From positions 2,137,402-2,201,401 of the forward strand of contig ONZQ02000003.1 in NCBI GenBank assembly GCA_900312665.1: a stretch of DNA of 64,000 nucleotides, written 5' to 3'. The position numbers were made by a program, and so were the translations under genes. This DNA is from Cephalotrichum gorgonifer. Lineage: Eukaryota > Ascomycota > Sordariomycetes > Microascales > Microascaceae. The notes below the pieces were generated by a model. The model saw only the letters and a list, made by a program, of their open reading frames with translations, searched no databases and was not told where the DNA came from. This document shows, piece by piece, positions 1 through 11,189 of the stretch (its first letter is position 1; each line of letters begins with the position of its first letter).

Positions 1-871
1 TCGCCTTCCTCTGCGAGATGGAACTAGTCACCGTCATTCCCCGCCAAAGACTAGACAGCATTAACCTATTAGGGGTAAACTTCCCTCCAGCCCCGGCGTG
101 ATTGACATCTACGCGTCCTTGTACCGCGAGGACCCTACCTAATGCCCATCCCTCCCCCCCGAAACTAGTCTATCAACCTACGAAGGGCTCCTAGCTAACG
201 CCCGTGTTTTTGCCACTCCGCAGGGACCGACGCCAGACCTCCGACCCCCACGACGAAGCGACATCCCCCTCTGGCTCGCCCTCCTACTCAAGAAGCAGCG
301 ACGCGCCAACATCGTGCCTCCCCCCTGGCTCCACCCGACCTCCCTCGCCGAGATCGTCCACCACGAGACAAACGTCGACCCGGACGCCTTCTCCCCCCCG
401 CCGCCGCCGCCCGTGCGCCCGGACGGCTACGGGTCCGTGAGGAGGGTGGACGGCTCGGACGTGGACCCGTCGCGGGAGCCGGCGCTGTCGCCTCCGTTCC
501 TGCCCTCGTGCACGGCGGACGCGCCGACGTCGGCGCTGCCGTACCACTGGCTTGAGGTGTCGGAGATGATACTCGCGCACGCGAGCGACGACGTGCCCTC
601 GCCCGAGGAGGCCAGGACGCTGCTGCGTGACCTGAGGGAGGTGAGGGCCGCCAAGATGAGGGCCAGCACGGCGCAGTTCGAGGGCGGCGTCGCGGGCGTG
701 ATGAGCCTTACGGGAGTGGGCGCGATGGAGCTGGCGGAGAGCAGGGGGTTCGTGCTGGGTGTCGTGGAGGGGGTGAGGAAGCTTGGCGCGAGTGCGGAGG
801 CGGCGAGGAGGGAGGAGGAGGAGGAGGAGGGCAGGGAAGGGGAGGAGAGCGATGGCGAGATGGAGCTGTGA
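1..871 (+). CDS. PSF2: GINS complex subunit Psf2, 3' part (cut by the window edge)
   Basis: Psf2 is one of four subunits of GINS, which joins Cdc45 and Mcm2-7 to form the replicative helicase in the nucleus. Two exons are visible, <1-74 and 224-871, with a phase-0 intron (GTAAAC...GCAG). The first exon reads EMELVTVIPRQRLDSINLLG, the Psf2 N-terminal beta domain. The second carries PLWLALLLKKQRRANIVPP, a proline-rich loop, then ALPYHWLEVSEMILAHASDD and the helical TLLRDLREVRAAKMRAS region typical of the family. The C-terminus is an acidic poly-Glu tail (residues encoded at about 800-868), longer than in yeast. The start lies outside the window. The family call is firm; only the intron edges are inferred. 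Confidence 0.93.
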
Positions 872-2189
872 GGAATAGAGGGGAAAATATGAAGCTACNN
901 NNNNNNNNNNNNNNNNNNAAGGTATACAGAGCGGTTTGCATTTCCGCGAAATGGATAGAAGGATTGACTTTAGGTGGAGGATCCGCATTGGGAAATACCA
1001 GCAAAACTTGTTATTTTCTAAAAACGAGCGGCTTGTAGTCCGTAGCCGTGACTGGAAGCTTTCATGCCTCCTCGGCTGTCCTATTTGATGAACAGCTAAG
1101 TGCTACGACCCTTGCCCTGGACGTCCATATTCCAGCCGCACAACTGATGAATAAACCTAGTCTCATAGTCACTCGCTCCCATGGGGTTACTCAGCAAGTG
1201 CTGCAGAGTCCTTTCTTTATGTTACTGCTGTGTACCCACCCCAATTCCTCCCAATTGATGTCCCCCGGCTTTTACTCTGGCCCCACCCCGCTCCCATCGA
1301 AGCCCCCATCAAATGCCATCCCGTCGTCCCACATTCCAATTACACCCCCCCACCACCACCATCCGCCCACCCCACATCTGAAACAATGACTTGGCCGGCA
1401 AGTGACATCAGACACCATACCCTTGACGTTAGACAACCAAGCTTAAATTCAATGCGCAAGGGTTCAAGCCTTATGGTTTCTATACCGGAAGATTTCCATC
1501 CCGGGCTCAACCTGCCCTCTCTTGCCCTTGCTCCCTTGTTCCCACTATCAATCTTCCCCCCCCACCTGCCATGTCCTGTCAAGATCTACATCCGGGGAAG
1601 GGGCCAGCCGGACCACCCCCCTTTTGCCGGGAGGGAAAGAGAGTTTCACAATTACATTCTTCTCTCCCCCCCGGGGTCGCTTACCATACCATCCACTCAT
1701 CTAGGCGCCAAAGAATATCGTGGTGTCAATTCCGCACTGAGCTCAGAAAGCAGTAATCACGGCTCGCAGTTTATCTATTTGAAAAATATCAAGTAAATAG
1801 GGATATTGTCATGAAAGAAAAAAAATGATTACTCCTTTTACCCAAGTCCACTCGTTTTTCTCTCATCTCCCCCGAACCGGGAAAGTAGAGCTATGAAAAA
1901 GACAACTACATTGCGGAAATGGGGGAGGAGGCAAGCGGGATAGATATCCCCAAAATTGAAAAGTGCTCTCGAAATGGAAGAAATCGAACAAAAACAAGGG
2001 AATTTGCTTCTCTCACTCTCACTCTACTCTCTACCCTTCCGATACCCGACTCCGTAAATCACCACCGCCGATCCCATCCCGAGTACTGGGCTGTAAGCCA
2101 GGGGCGGACTCTCTCCCTCTCGAGGGTACTAGGATCCCGAATTCATGCCCGGATTAATCATCCCGTATTCCAATGGTTCCCCGTCCAGC
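872..2189. other. Intergenic region with a short assembly gap
   Basis: This is the interval between the PSF2 stop and the 3' end of the first secreted-protein gene. It contains a run of 20 N at 899-918. Several open frames of 60-190 codons cross it, but none has recognisable motifs, a signal peptide or consistent splice sites. I see no supported gene. Confidence 0.6.
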
Positions 2190-2817
2190 TTATTCCTTGA
2201 AGCCGAAAGTGCCGAAGTTACCGGCGAAGACTATGGAGTTTGTTAGTGGGTTTGTGATTGGAGTGGTAAGCAAGGACATCTTGTCACTTACGGCCAGTGT
2301 CTTGTACGAAGCTGGTGATCTGGGTGGTGACAACCTGGTCGACGCCGAGCTGGAACTGGCTGAGGGGCGAGATGAAGCCACCGAGGCTGCCGAAGTCGAT
2401 GAGGGGAATGGCACCACCAGCAAAGTTGACGCCATTGATGAGACCGTTGTTGCCGAGCCAGCTGAGAACGAGGGCGCTCTGCAGGCCAAGGATGTGGTCG
2501 AGCTGGAGGAAGTTGGCGTTCTGGCCACCAACGAACCCGAACAGGTCAACGAAGGGGTCGAAGGCAAGGTTCTGGTTGATGATGAGCTGGGAGAAGATGT
2601 CGTTGCGGAAACCGTTGAAGCCGGCGAGGTAGGCGAGCTGCAGGTTCTGGAAGCCGAAGTTGTTGACGCCAGCGATGTCGAAGCCGGTACCGAACTGGAG
2701 ACCGGTGTTGAACTGGTTGAAGCCACCAGCGGTGAAGCTGCGCTTGTCCTCCTTGGGGGCGGGGGCAGCGGCAGCGAGGGTGGCGAGAGCGCCGACGAAG
2801 AGACCGGAGAACTTCAT
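2190..2817 (-). CDS. Small secreted Asn/Gly/Phe/Leu-rich protein (188 aa)
   Basis: Two exons (2292-2817 and 2190-2230 on the minus strand) are joined across a 61-bp GTAAGT...CATAG intron in phase 1, giving 188 residues. Without splicing the frame stops just after the donor. Residues 1-18 (MKFSGLFVGALATLAAAA) form a clear signal peptide, followed by a possible Kex2-type site (KEDKR, about 22-26). The mature part has no Cys and is built from repeated GFN, NFG and GFQN motifs with hydrophobic Leu/Ile/Val stretches, ending FAGNFGTFGFKE. That composition suggests a structural or cell-surface protein; the function is unknown. A TATA-like TATATAAG lies about 350 bp upstream (near 3165-3175), so the leader is long. 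It is probably a paralogue of the gene at 5584-6477. Confidence 0.82.
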
Positions 2818-5583
2818 TTTGAAATGGGTGGGGGGGTGGAGAGAGAGTTTTGGGTGGATTAAAAGTTAGGTAAGAACAAAGGAGCACAGCTCTGAATGTT
2901 GAACGAAAGTTGAATGAAAGCGAGAGCAAACAACGAGCACAGCTGTTGAGACGTATTTGTTAGCGAGGCTGATGATATCCAGGGTGGGATGGGAAGTGGG
3001 TAGTGGGTAGTAGGTATGAGTGGAAGTGGGGATGTGGTGATCATGGGAGGAGATGAGCTAGCTTACCTCTGAAGAGAATGGAAAAGAAGGAGTGGTTGGT
3101 TGGAGAGATGATGTGTGTGAGTGATGAGAAAGGAAAGAAAATCATGTCGGAAGAGGCGAGTTCAATCTTATATACCGGTTGACCCCAAGGAGGTCTGGAC
3201 GGGAGGATGATCGAGGCATGCGCGGATGGGCCCCGCCAAGACACACTAGGGGTGGACTTGACCGGAAGTCCAGGTGGTTCCAGATCCCGAGCGTGTCAGA
3301 TATCAGGCGTCAGTAGACGGGAGCCTCTGGGTAAAACAGAATAGGGTAAAGGAGGGGGGGGGGGGGTGGAAGAAGTGGGGGGGTGGAGGGAAGGACGCGG
3401 GAAACATAGAACCATCTGTGGTCAGTGTGCCGCTCTTTTGGCAACCTGCGGTGGCAATTGAGCGTGGGGGGAAGGGAGTGCCCGAAGAAGGGGGAAGGCC
3501 AAGACCATGCAGGAGGTCTAAATTGTGGCTTCGCCCAAAGAAGCATGCTCCAGCGCCCTGTCATTGGACACGGGGGAATGGAAAAGGTCCGATGCTAGGA
3601 TATGGCGTGTGCTCTTGGTCGAAAGCAGGAAGAAGGAGCTGAGACGCCACGCACGGAACGGCGTGGCACCGAGGCGAGAGAGCACTAGGTCAAGGGTTTG
3701 TTAGCTCGACGCGGGGATCGCTCAGGGCAGGAAACTGTTCCAGAACATGGGGCATAGGGCATGGGGGTTATGGGGTTGGGGGGGAGGGCCAAGAAACTTC
3801 CATGGCGGAGAGGCCACTGAGTGGTACGAGCCCCTAGTTGCTCGTCTCTCATCTCTAGTCGAGTACATTTCAGACCCGCAATAAACGTGGGACTGACCAT
3901 GTACCTCCTCCCCCCTCTCCCCATCGGAATGTTCAAGAGATTGAACCCGAATGGCCTGATCACCAGCATGGATGGCGAGCCGTTTCGCAATGTTTCGACG
4001 GCATAAAGCAGATGCCCCGAGAATCTCAAGGGTGTGAAGTGGTGAGCGGCGCCCCCGACTCCTGGCACGGGGCACGGGCAGACTGGACCAATCCAGGGAC
4101 GTAAACCGGATGGCACCTGTGTCATCCGAATAGCTCTTGGCAATAAGGCTTGACAACTTGACTAGGATTTTGGGTAGGGGCCAGCCACCCGCTAAGTGAC
4201 AGCCCGTCTCAAGGGGAGGAGGCACTTAAGCCGGTACCTCGCCTGTCGCTCATGAAGCAGTGGCTAAATGCATGGATTGGACCTTCCCTTGTACCACCCC
4301 TGTCGTCTGTGCGGGAAGCTCAAAATTCCGTGCCTGCAGGGGAGGGGGGCCCGCCATCGCCGTGATAGGCTGCCTGGGTCAAGCGGAGCCCCAGGCATGG
4401 TCACACCTGCAGTTTAAGGTTAAAGGATGGTCACGCTTTCCGAGGAATTTGGGGTGGTGGTATTGTGGGGCGAGATGCCTCGCGCCCAATCAACGTCAGC
4501 CATTAGTTTGACATCCCTGTCTTCCACTGCCAGATCCCGCCCACCTCTAAAACGCCAACCGGCTTGGCACCTCTGTCAGGGCTGGCATACATCAACGGCA
4601 ATTGTACATGTGCGCTTTTCGCCTGGTCTGATCGTCCTGTCTCAAACCACCCACACGTCGCAGGTCGTGAAATATGAAGCATCGATAATAGGTGTTATGT
4701 TATAACCCCCCTCCTCCCAATTATCATCGGTAGCCAAGCACGGGCGCTCGATTATTCCGAGTCACCTTCGGCCTTTTTCTCCCTTTGCATTATACAACGT
4801 GGGACACGAGAGATTCTTCTTGTTTCGTTTGAGCCTCCCAGCGAGTCTCAGGCTCATCATCGTCCGATGTTAAGGTTTTGGCTCTGGGTGTTGTGTTTCC
4901 CCGGTATTGCGTATACTAAAATAAAGCGGGGATCATGTCCCATCGAGAAACAACTTCCGCTCCCGCGTCTGGAGTTTGGATTAGGGGGCGGAAGGCCCCT
5001 TCGGAGACTCTTGTCCACTAGGCATGGCCACCACCCCAGGGTTACAAAGCCGGAAAGGGGAATTGCATTGGGTCATGAAGACGGGGTCTAGATCACGTTT
5101 TGATGGGATGGAATTTCGTAAGACTGACAAAGTTTGGCTGAAAGTCGTTCCAGTGCACGAGGCTCAGAGTTAGTGTCAGACTCGCCTTCTATTGACCGAG
5201 AGCAGCAACGGTAAGGCTATGATTCCGACGTAGTCGGCCTCTGCGTTTTGTACATTCTCCAATACGATAAGTGGAGGTAGAAAATACATGTAGTCACTTA
5301 GACATTAACGCGAGATTGTGGCCGTATTGGAGATTGGAGATTAGAGATAGGACCCATCGAGAGTGCTTATAGATATATATCAAACTTCTAAACCCCCGAA
5401 CGCCACGTCATGGAGGATTCCTTACGCCTTAACACGTAGTATTTCAGTCGGATAGACACAGGCCCTCTACTTGATATCAAAGATGGGAATGTATCAACGC
5501 CGCTAGACAGGTTCCGGCCATGACAAGACTCTCTCACCACCGACGGGCCCCCTGATCACTTAATAGATCCAGACAGACTGAAC
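2818..5583. other. Intergenic region between the two secreted-protein genes
   Basis: The first 350 bases are the promoter and leader of the minus-strand gene that starts at 2817, with a TATA-like box on the minus strand near 3170. The rest contains G-rich homopolymer stretches (for example 3351-3385) and several open frames of 60-170 codons on both strands. These have no motif, signal peptide or plausible composition. I see no supported gene. Confidence 0.55.
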
Positions 5584-6477
5584 TTATCGGGTGAATTCGG
5601 AAAGGTCTTCCTCGGCGACCTCCTCATCAACGTTGTCGACATCCTCGCCATTATCATTGTTGACATCCTCACTCCCACGATTACCAGAAAATCCTGAGAG
5701 AATTAGCTCTCAGTACAACTTAGAACTGGGTAGCCGCGGCGACATTTAATTTCGCTACTTACCGTTCCCAATAGACCCGATGTTGAAGCCATTGAAGGCA
5801 TTGATACCGTTAAAGTTCCTAACGCCAAAGTTGAACTGGTTGAACCCGTTCCCGATAAGCCCGTTGCGGATGATCACAAAGGCATCGTTGACACCAATAC
5901 GCCCGAGGCTGAGCTGCTGAGCAATCTGCTGGAAGGCGAGGAACATCTGCAGCTCCGATTGGAACCCGAACCCGACGAGGTCGTTCACGGAGAGGAGGTT
6001 GTTCAGGCCGAAGAGGTTGAGCATCCCGCTCAAGGCGAGGGCGAGGTCGATCTCGTGCTGCCGCAGGTTGGCGATGCCAAGGATGTCGTTAATGCCGAGA
6101 CCCAGGAAGTCGTTGATGTCGAAGCTGTCAAAGTTGAAGTCGCTGTCGAAGTTGCCGAAGCTGACGTCGCTGCCGTTGCCAAAGCTGACGTCGCTGTTGT
6201 TGGCGTTGACGTTGTTTTCGTCGATGAGCTCAGCGTCCTCCTCGACGACTTCGTCCTCGTTTGCGACGTCCTCCTCGCCCTCGACCGCGGCGTCTGCTTC
6301 CTCTTCGGCGGCGGCATCTCCATCAACGGCGACCTCCTCCTCGACCGCAGCCTCGACTCCGGCTTCTGCCTCTGCCGCTTCCTGGCGGGCGGTAAGGGCG
6401 CTGTCTCTGGATTCGACGGGGAGCCTAGCGGCCGAGGCAACGCCGGCAGCAACGAGGAGAAGAGTGATGGGCTTCAT
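5584..6477 (-). CDS. Secreted acidic Asn/Gly/Phe-rich protein (274 aa)
   Basis: Two exons (5763-6477 and 5584-5693, minus strand) are joined across a 69-bp GTAAGT...CTCAG intron in phase 1, the same phase and relative place as in the neighbour at 2190-2817. The start at 6477 was chosen because MKPITLLLVAAGVASA is a clean signal peptide; an open frame extends further upstream but looks like leader sequence. After a basic site (VESRD) comes an acidic Ala/Glu/Asp/Val region (about residues 30-95), then an Asn/Phe/Asp segment, a hydrophobic Leu/Ile-rich core, and repeated GFN/NFG motifs. Exon 2 adds an acidic tail ending LSEFTR. No Cys is seen in the mature core. Function is unknown; a wall-associated or surface role is only inference. 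Confidence 0.8.
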
Positions 6478-8234
6478 GTTTGAAAATGTACAATGAAGGT
6501 GATAAAACGAGAAGCAAGGCTGGAACAAAAACGTCAATATGTGGCAACAACGAGAAGAAAAGTACAGAGTGCCCCCTACCTTGTTCAACAAGACCGAAAG
6601 ACAGAATAGAAATAAGAAATGAAAGACGAGAGCACAGCTGCATTCATCAGGATCGTGTTAGCCAAGACTCTCTAGCCCGGAAGGGGATTACTTAGTTGTT
6701 CGGGGAAACAAACCTCTTCAGAAGGAACGTACACACGATAATGAAGAGAGAGGCGTTTGAAACGGGCAAGAATAGAAATTCATGAGTAAACCGGACGCCG
6801 AGATCTCTTATATTGCGAATCTGCTGAGTTGATCGTCGCCGCGGAGAAAGCACATCAACCATATGCCCCCCCTTCCGCCCTTCCACCGAAACCACTCACA
6901 TCCTCTCAATCATCACGCGATAATTGTATCTTCACCGCACATTTCCAAGGAGAGCGACTTTAGAAATGACACCATGATGTTGTTAGTACGGGGTGAGATT
7001 TCGAGTCGCGAGCACAAGCCTGAATTGGGTCAGATCGGCTCGGGCGATCATACGCGGACAAACTCTCCGTCGCGTCAAAGCAGGGCAAGTTCTGTCAACC
7101 CCCCCGCCTAACTAGTGGTCGAGCTACCTCGTGGAGACGTAAGCTTAAATCTGGAAACGAGCCGAGACGAACGTGGCATGTCATAAACCTGGCAATTAAG
7201 GCAATCAGGGGCGCGGGGGTCGATGACGGCTTGTTAGTGCAGTGTGCATGCTTTTGGCGGGCTGCGCAGCGCAGAGCCTTAACAGGAGGTGTTCTATTCG
7301 GGACGACCACCAAGGTAGGTGTCTTAGGAGCCAAAACGATCGCCAGCTTAGAAACCTTAAGTGATGGATGGTAAACAGTTCGGAAGGGAGGTGGCTGTGT
7401 GGCAATGGAACAGAAGCAGCGAGGTCGTCATGGGCAGCTTGGGCATCAAGCGAGGTTGCATCGGTATGATGTGCTTTCTCGACTTCGATTTAGTGCCATT
7501 AGATATATATCTTGGAGGTTTAGCAAACTCGTGGACCTGGTATGCGCGAATAGGTGGTGAGGATCCAGATGAGATGGAACGAGAAATGACGCCACCATGG
7601 CTACGCTATTTGGGGTGAATGTCTATGCCCCAACTCACTTTCAAGCCCTACTGGTCCAGCAACTAGGGTAGCGTAGGGACTGGACTACAAGTATCACAAG
7701 CCAGCCATGATGCTACTCCAATCCGTGCTCGCCATCGACAGGTACCCACCGTAAGGTCTTGTTCACTTCGTATACCGACCAAGGATTATCTCGTAGATCC
7801 ACTCCGATTCGGCATGGACAATGCAGCCCCCGAAATCTTGCAGCACGTCCGATAATGGGGAGCGGCCTTGGCATAGGGCCCGAGGACCCGTGCCGCCCGT
7901 GGAAAAGACCCGGTTTTCGGATGGGCGAGTGCTGCCCGCGTCCGTGTCCTCAGTCGACGTGAACGGCGCAACTTCGATCCGAGGTATGTCGTGCGACTAG
8001 ATTCGTGGGACACGCCTATAGACTCTAGGACCGGCAGAGGCAGGCTTCCGAGCTATGTTCCCGTCCCGTCGACCGAAGATGTTCGCCCGGTCCGATAGCC
8101 GGGGACCCCCGACTAGGCAGCCCGGGGAGTGACCCCCCCCCCCCCCCCCCCCGGTATAGTGAATGTTCATCATAGGCAACGCTTTCGCTGATGGGAGTAA
8201 CAAGACGCAAGACTGGCGTGTGATGGGTATCTAT
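6478..8234. other. Promoter and intergenic region with a C20 homopolymer
   Basis: The left 340 bases are the leader and promoter of the secreted-protein gene that starts at 6477; a TATA-like element reads on the minus strand near 6813. A run of 20 C lies at 8133-8152. Several open frames are present, but none encodes a recognisable domain. No supported gene is seen between 6850 and 8234. Confidence 0.55.
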
Positions 8235-8603
8235 TCAGGTCTTTTCATCAACCGCCGGACCACTACTCCTCGGCTTGTGGAATCCCAGCATCTCTCCCAG
8301 TATACCGCCCGGCTTCGGCACAGGACACTGCCTTGAATTCCTATCCTCCTTTAATCCCCTCCCACCCTCCTCATCAGACCTCTGAAACTGCACCACGCGA
8401 TCCTGGTCATCCATCGGCCGCGTTGGCCTCCGTCTCCTCCGCCTTCCGTTCTCATCCACTGATATATCGCCGTCCGCGTATACGACCCGGGGGGCAGGGC
8501 ACGGTAGGAGGTGTGGTAAGGCGACGACGAAGAAGCTCGCAACTACGGTTGTGGCGAAGATGGAGGAGGTCACCCGCGAGCGAGGGTGTAGATGAGGCGG
8601 CAT
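8235..8603 (-). CDS. Small single-pass membrane protein, unknown function (122 aa)
   Basis: This is a single-exon frame starting at the ATG at 8603; the longer upstream part of the frame has low-complexity, unconvincing sequence. Residues 1-12 are basic (MPPHLHPRSRVT), followed by a strong hydrophobic helix (about 13-33, SIFATTVVASFFVVALPHLL) and a CPAPR motif. A run of six arginines follows at about 52-58, and the C-terminal motif is CPVPKPGGILGEMLGF. A short basic N-terminus plus one transmembrane helix would suit a mitochondrial inner-membrane or ER protein. I cannot name a family with confidence. The gene is divergent from the PP4 gene, with 658 bp between the two starts. Confidence 0.6.
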   Translation of the reverse strand: MPPHLHPRSRVTSSIFATTVVASFFVVALPHLLPCPAPRVVYADGDISVDENGRRRRRRPTRPMDDQDRVVQFQRSDEEGGRGLKEDRNSRQCPVPKPGGILGEMLGFHKPRSSGPAVDEKT

Positions 8604-9261
8604 GATTTCTATGGAGGTAGGCGCGCGAGCTATGCGAAGGCGTTGCAATTGGCGGTTAGTGCTTGGTCTTCAGGAGTCCGGAATGTCAGGGTTTGCTTAC
8701 CTATCGAATTGGCATCGTGAATTGGCTAGATTCGGGCTCGAGCCGACTCCAGAAGGAACCTCTGTGTCTGGTGAGGTCGTTTGTCGCGAATGATAATACT
8801 CGTACTTAAAATTCTTGGTGTCGGGATTACAGATGTCATGATTATGGTTGGATAGCCGGACTTATGTAATGTATCATGCGATGTCGGTTGGCTGGTGTCA
8901 CTGGCAGGTGGTGATGTGGGGAGCTGCCATTTGACGGGGCGTCAGGAGGTGGCAAGCGCCAAGCATCTCGGTGGAGTACTACCTGCAGTTCACATCCTCC
9001 CGCCACCATCTGCAGCTCCATCTCGACTTCTTTTATTGAATTCCTGGGCGAGAGCAGCTTGGGATATTTGCTGTAATAAACTGTCCATTGCCCCATTTCT
9101 ACCCCCCGCCGGCATGGTTTGAGGCACATCAATACTTTATCTCATTGCCCGGCTCGATCGCGTCAACCCCGCCACATCTTTCTCCGATCGGCCGAACTAG
9201 GGTCCATATCGCATCTTCACGACCTAGATTGTGACCTCGGGTCGCAACCTCGACCGCGACC
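8604..9261. promoter_or_regulatory. Divergent promoter region between the small membrane protein and PP4
   Basis: These are the 658 bases between two divergently transcribed starts (8603 minus, 9262 plus). No open frame with support is seen. Exact promoter elements were not resolved. Confidence 0.4.
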
Positions 9262-10726
9262 ATGAGCAACCTCGACGAGTATGCCTCCCATTTCCCAGTC
9301 GCCTCTTCGCATACTTCATGCGCCACGCGTCAAACGACTGACTTACCCCGATTTAGGGCTATTGCGCAACTACGCGCCTGCCGACCCATCCCCGAAGCCC
9401 AGGTCCGCGAGATCTGCCACAAGGCGCGAGAACTATTAATCGAGGAGGGCAATGTCGTGACGGTTACGGCGCCCGTGACGGTACGGAGTGTTGCCGCGGA
9501 GACTTCATACCTAGGACGAAATGCTGATACACGGCTAGATCTGTGGTGACATCCACGGCCAATTCCACGATCTCATGGAGCTCTTCCGCGTTGGCGGCGA
9601 TCCTCCTGACACAAAGTATCTCTTCATGGGTACGTCGGCCTTTTCCCCGCGTCAATCGCATTGCCTGCGCAGGCTACGACATCGCTAATATCAGCTCCTC
9701 CCTCCAGGTGACTTTGTCGACCGCGGCTTCTACTCCCTGGAGTCCTTCCTCCTCCTCCTCTGCCTTAAAGTGCGATACCCAGACCGAATGACCCTGATCC
9801 GCGGAAATCACGAGTCACGGCAGATTACCACAGTATACGGCTTCTACGACGAATGTCTTAGGAAATACGGAAGTGCGAACGTGTGGAGATACTGTTGTGA
9901 CATCTTCGATTACCTCGCCCTCGGCGCCATTGTCCTCGGCGCCTCGAACAACCTTTCCAATGAAGAAGAAGACGAGAACGTGGAGATCCAAGTCTGCGAC
10001 CAGGCCGGGGTCGTTATGAGCCGGTTCAAACGCCGGACTGCGGAAGTCTCCGACTCCTCTCCGACAAAGAGTGCTAATGGCAGCGGATCGGGTGACAAGA
10101 CCGGCCCCCCGGGATCGGGGGCGTCCGGGTCCAGTGGCGGCTCGATCGGAAATGCCGCGGGAGCGGTCCTTTGCGTGCACGGGGGCCTGAGCCCCCTGAT
10201 AGACACAGTGGATAAGATACGACTGCTGGACAGGAAGCAGGAGGTCCCGCACGAGGGCGCCATGTGCGACCTCCTCTGGTCCGATCCTGACGAGATCGAC
10301 GGGTGGGGTCTCTCGCCGCGTGGCGCGGGCTTCCTATTCGGGGCAGATATTGTCAAGGTCTTCAACCACCGAAACGACCTCTCCCTCATCGCGCGCGCGC
10401 ATCAGCTCGTCATGGAAGGTTTTAAGGAAATGTTCGACTCCTCCATCGTCACGGTGTGGTCGGCCCCCAACTACTGCTACAGGTGCGGCAACGTCGCCGC
10501 CGTGCTCGAGCTCACCGAGGACACCGGCGGCGCGGGGATCTTCCAGAGGAGCAATGGCGAGGTGAACCGCAGCGACGGCGGCGGCGGCGGCCAGCCCGGG
10601 GTGATGGCGGAGACCAGCACCGAGCCCAGGAGCGGGCCCGCGAGGCGGTACAGGGTGTTCCAGGCGGCACCGCAGGACTCGAGGGGCATGCCGGCGAAGA
10701 AGCCCGTCGCGGATTACTTTCTGTGA
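9262..10726 (+). CDS. PPH3: Serine/threonine protein phosphatase 4 (PP2A-like) catalytic subunit
   Basis: PP4 is a metal-dependent phosphatase of the PPP family that removes gamma-H2A and checkpoint phosphates. Four exons (9262-9278, 9357-9480, 9539-9629, 9708-10726) give 416 residues in phase. Metal-binding motifs are visible: GDIHG (about 50-54), GDFVDRG (78-84), RGNHES (109-114) and the CVHGG histidine (235). The end SKKP-like KKPVADYFL is the PP4 type rather than PP2A (which ends in DYFL after a different context) or PP6. Two oddities are a Ser/Gly/Asp-rich insertion of about 75 residues (roughly 153-230) between FDYLALGAI and VLCVHGG, where yeast and animal enzymes have only a few residues, and a shorter Gly-rich insertion near residues 365-390. 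The first exon is only 17 bases. Confidence 0.93.
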
Positions 10727-11189
10727 TACCAAGGATGTTGGATGTGACTTTTTTCCCCCTTTTGTTGGTGAAGTTTTGAGGCGCAACTTTTTTTGTTGTG
10801 GTAAGCGGGTGAAGGGAGGGATTGAGCGTTTTTCTTTCTTTGATTTCTTTCTTTCTTTCTGGGTTTTCTGGGTTTGATGTGGCAGAGCCATGTTTAATTG
10901 TGCATTTACACACATGACGACCGGAGTTTATACGGAATAGTACAGAATATCAATGGGATATGGGTTATTCGGCTACGGTCCCTGCTCGTTTTGGGAGGAG
11001 ATGTGAAGGTGGGACAAATCATTGAATTAACTCCTATGACCAGGTCCTCTCCCGGGTTGGATATTCCACACCAGCCAGCCGATCCATGACGCCCCCGAGC
11101 CGAAACTATCCTACCCCCTGAGCAACGAGGGAAGCACCCTAGTTCCAGCAACGACCTCCTCCACTATAGGTAACCAGCCCCTCCCTGGT
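10727..11189. other. 3' flanks of two converging genes
   Basis: This is the intergenic space between the PP4 stop and the stop of the minus-strand gene at 11190-13966. It contains TTTC/TTTCT microsatellite sequence at about 10832-10860. No gene is seen. Confidence 0.5.

Noticed and set aside
1460..1490. GGTTCAAGCC resembling a tRNA B box
   Set aside because: No matching A box, acceptor stem or anticodon arm could be built around it. I found no convincing tRNA or rRNA in the window, although I could not run a covariance search.
2173..2862. 229-codon acidic plus-strand frame
   Set aside because: It is the antisense of the secreted GFN-rich gene; its Glu/Val/Gly composition mirrors the Asn/Phe/Leu codons of the real strand.
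5959..6496. Two plus-strand frames of 165 and 174 codons, one Val/Glu/Asp-rich and one Ser-rich
   Set aside because: They are antisense shadows of the second secreted-protein gene, which has a signal peptide and a consistent intron on the other strand.
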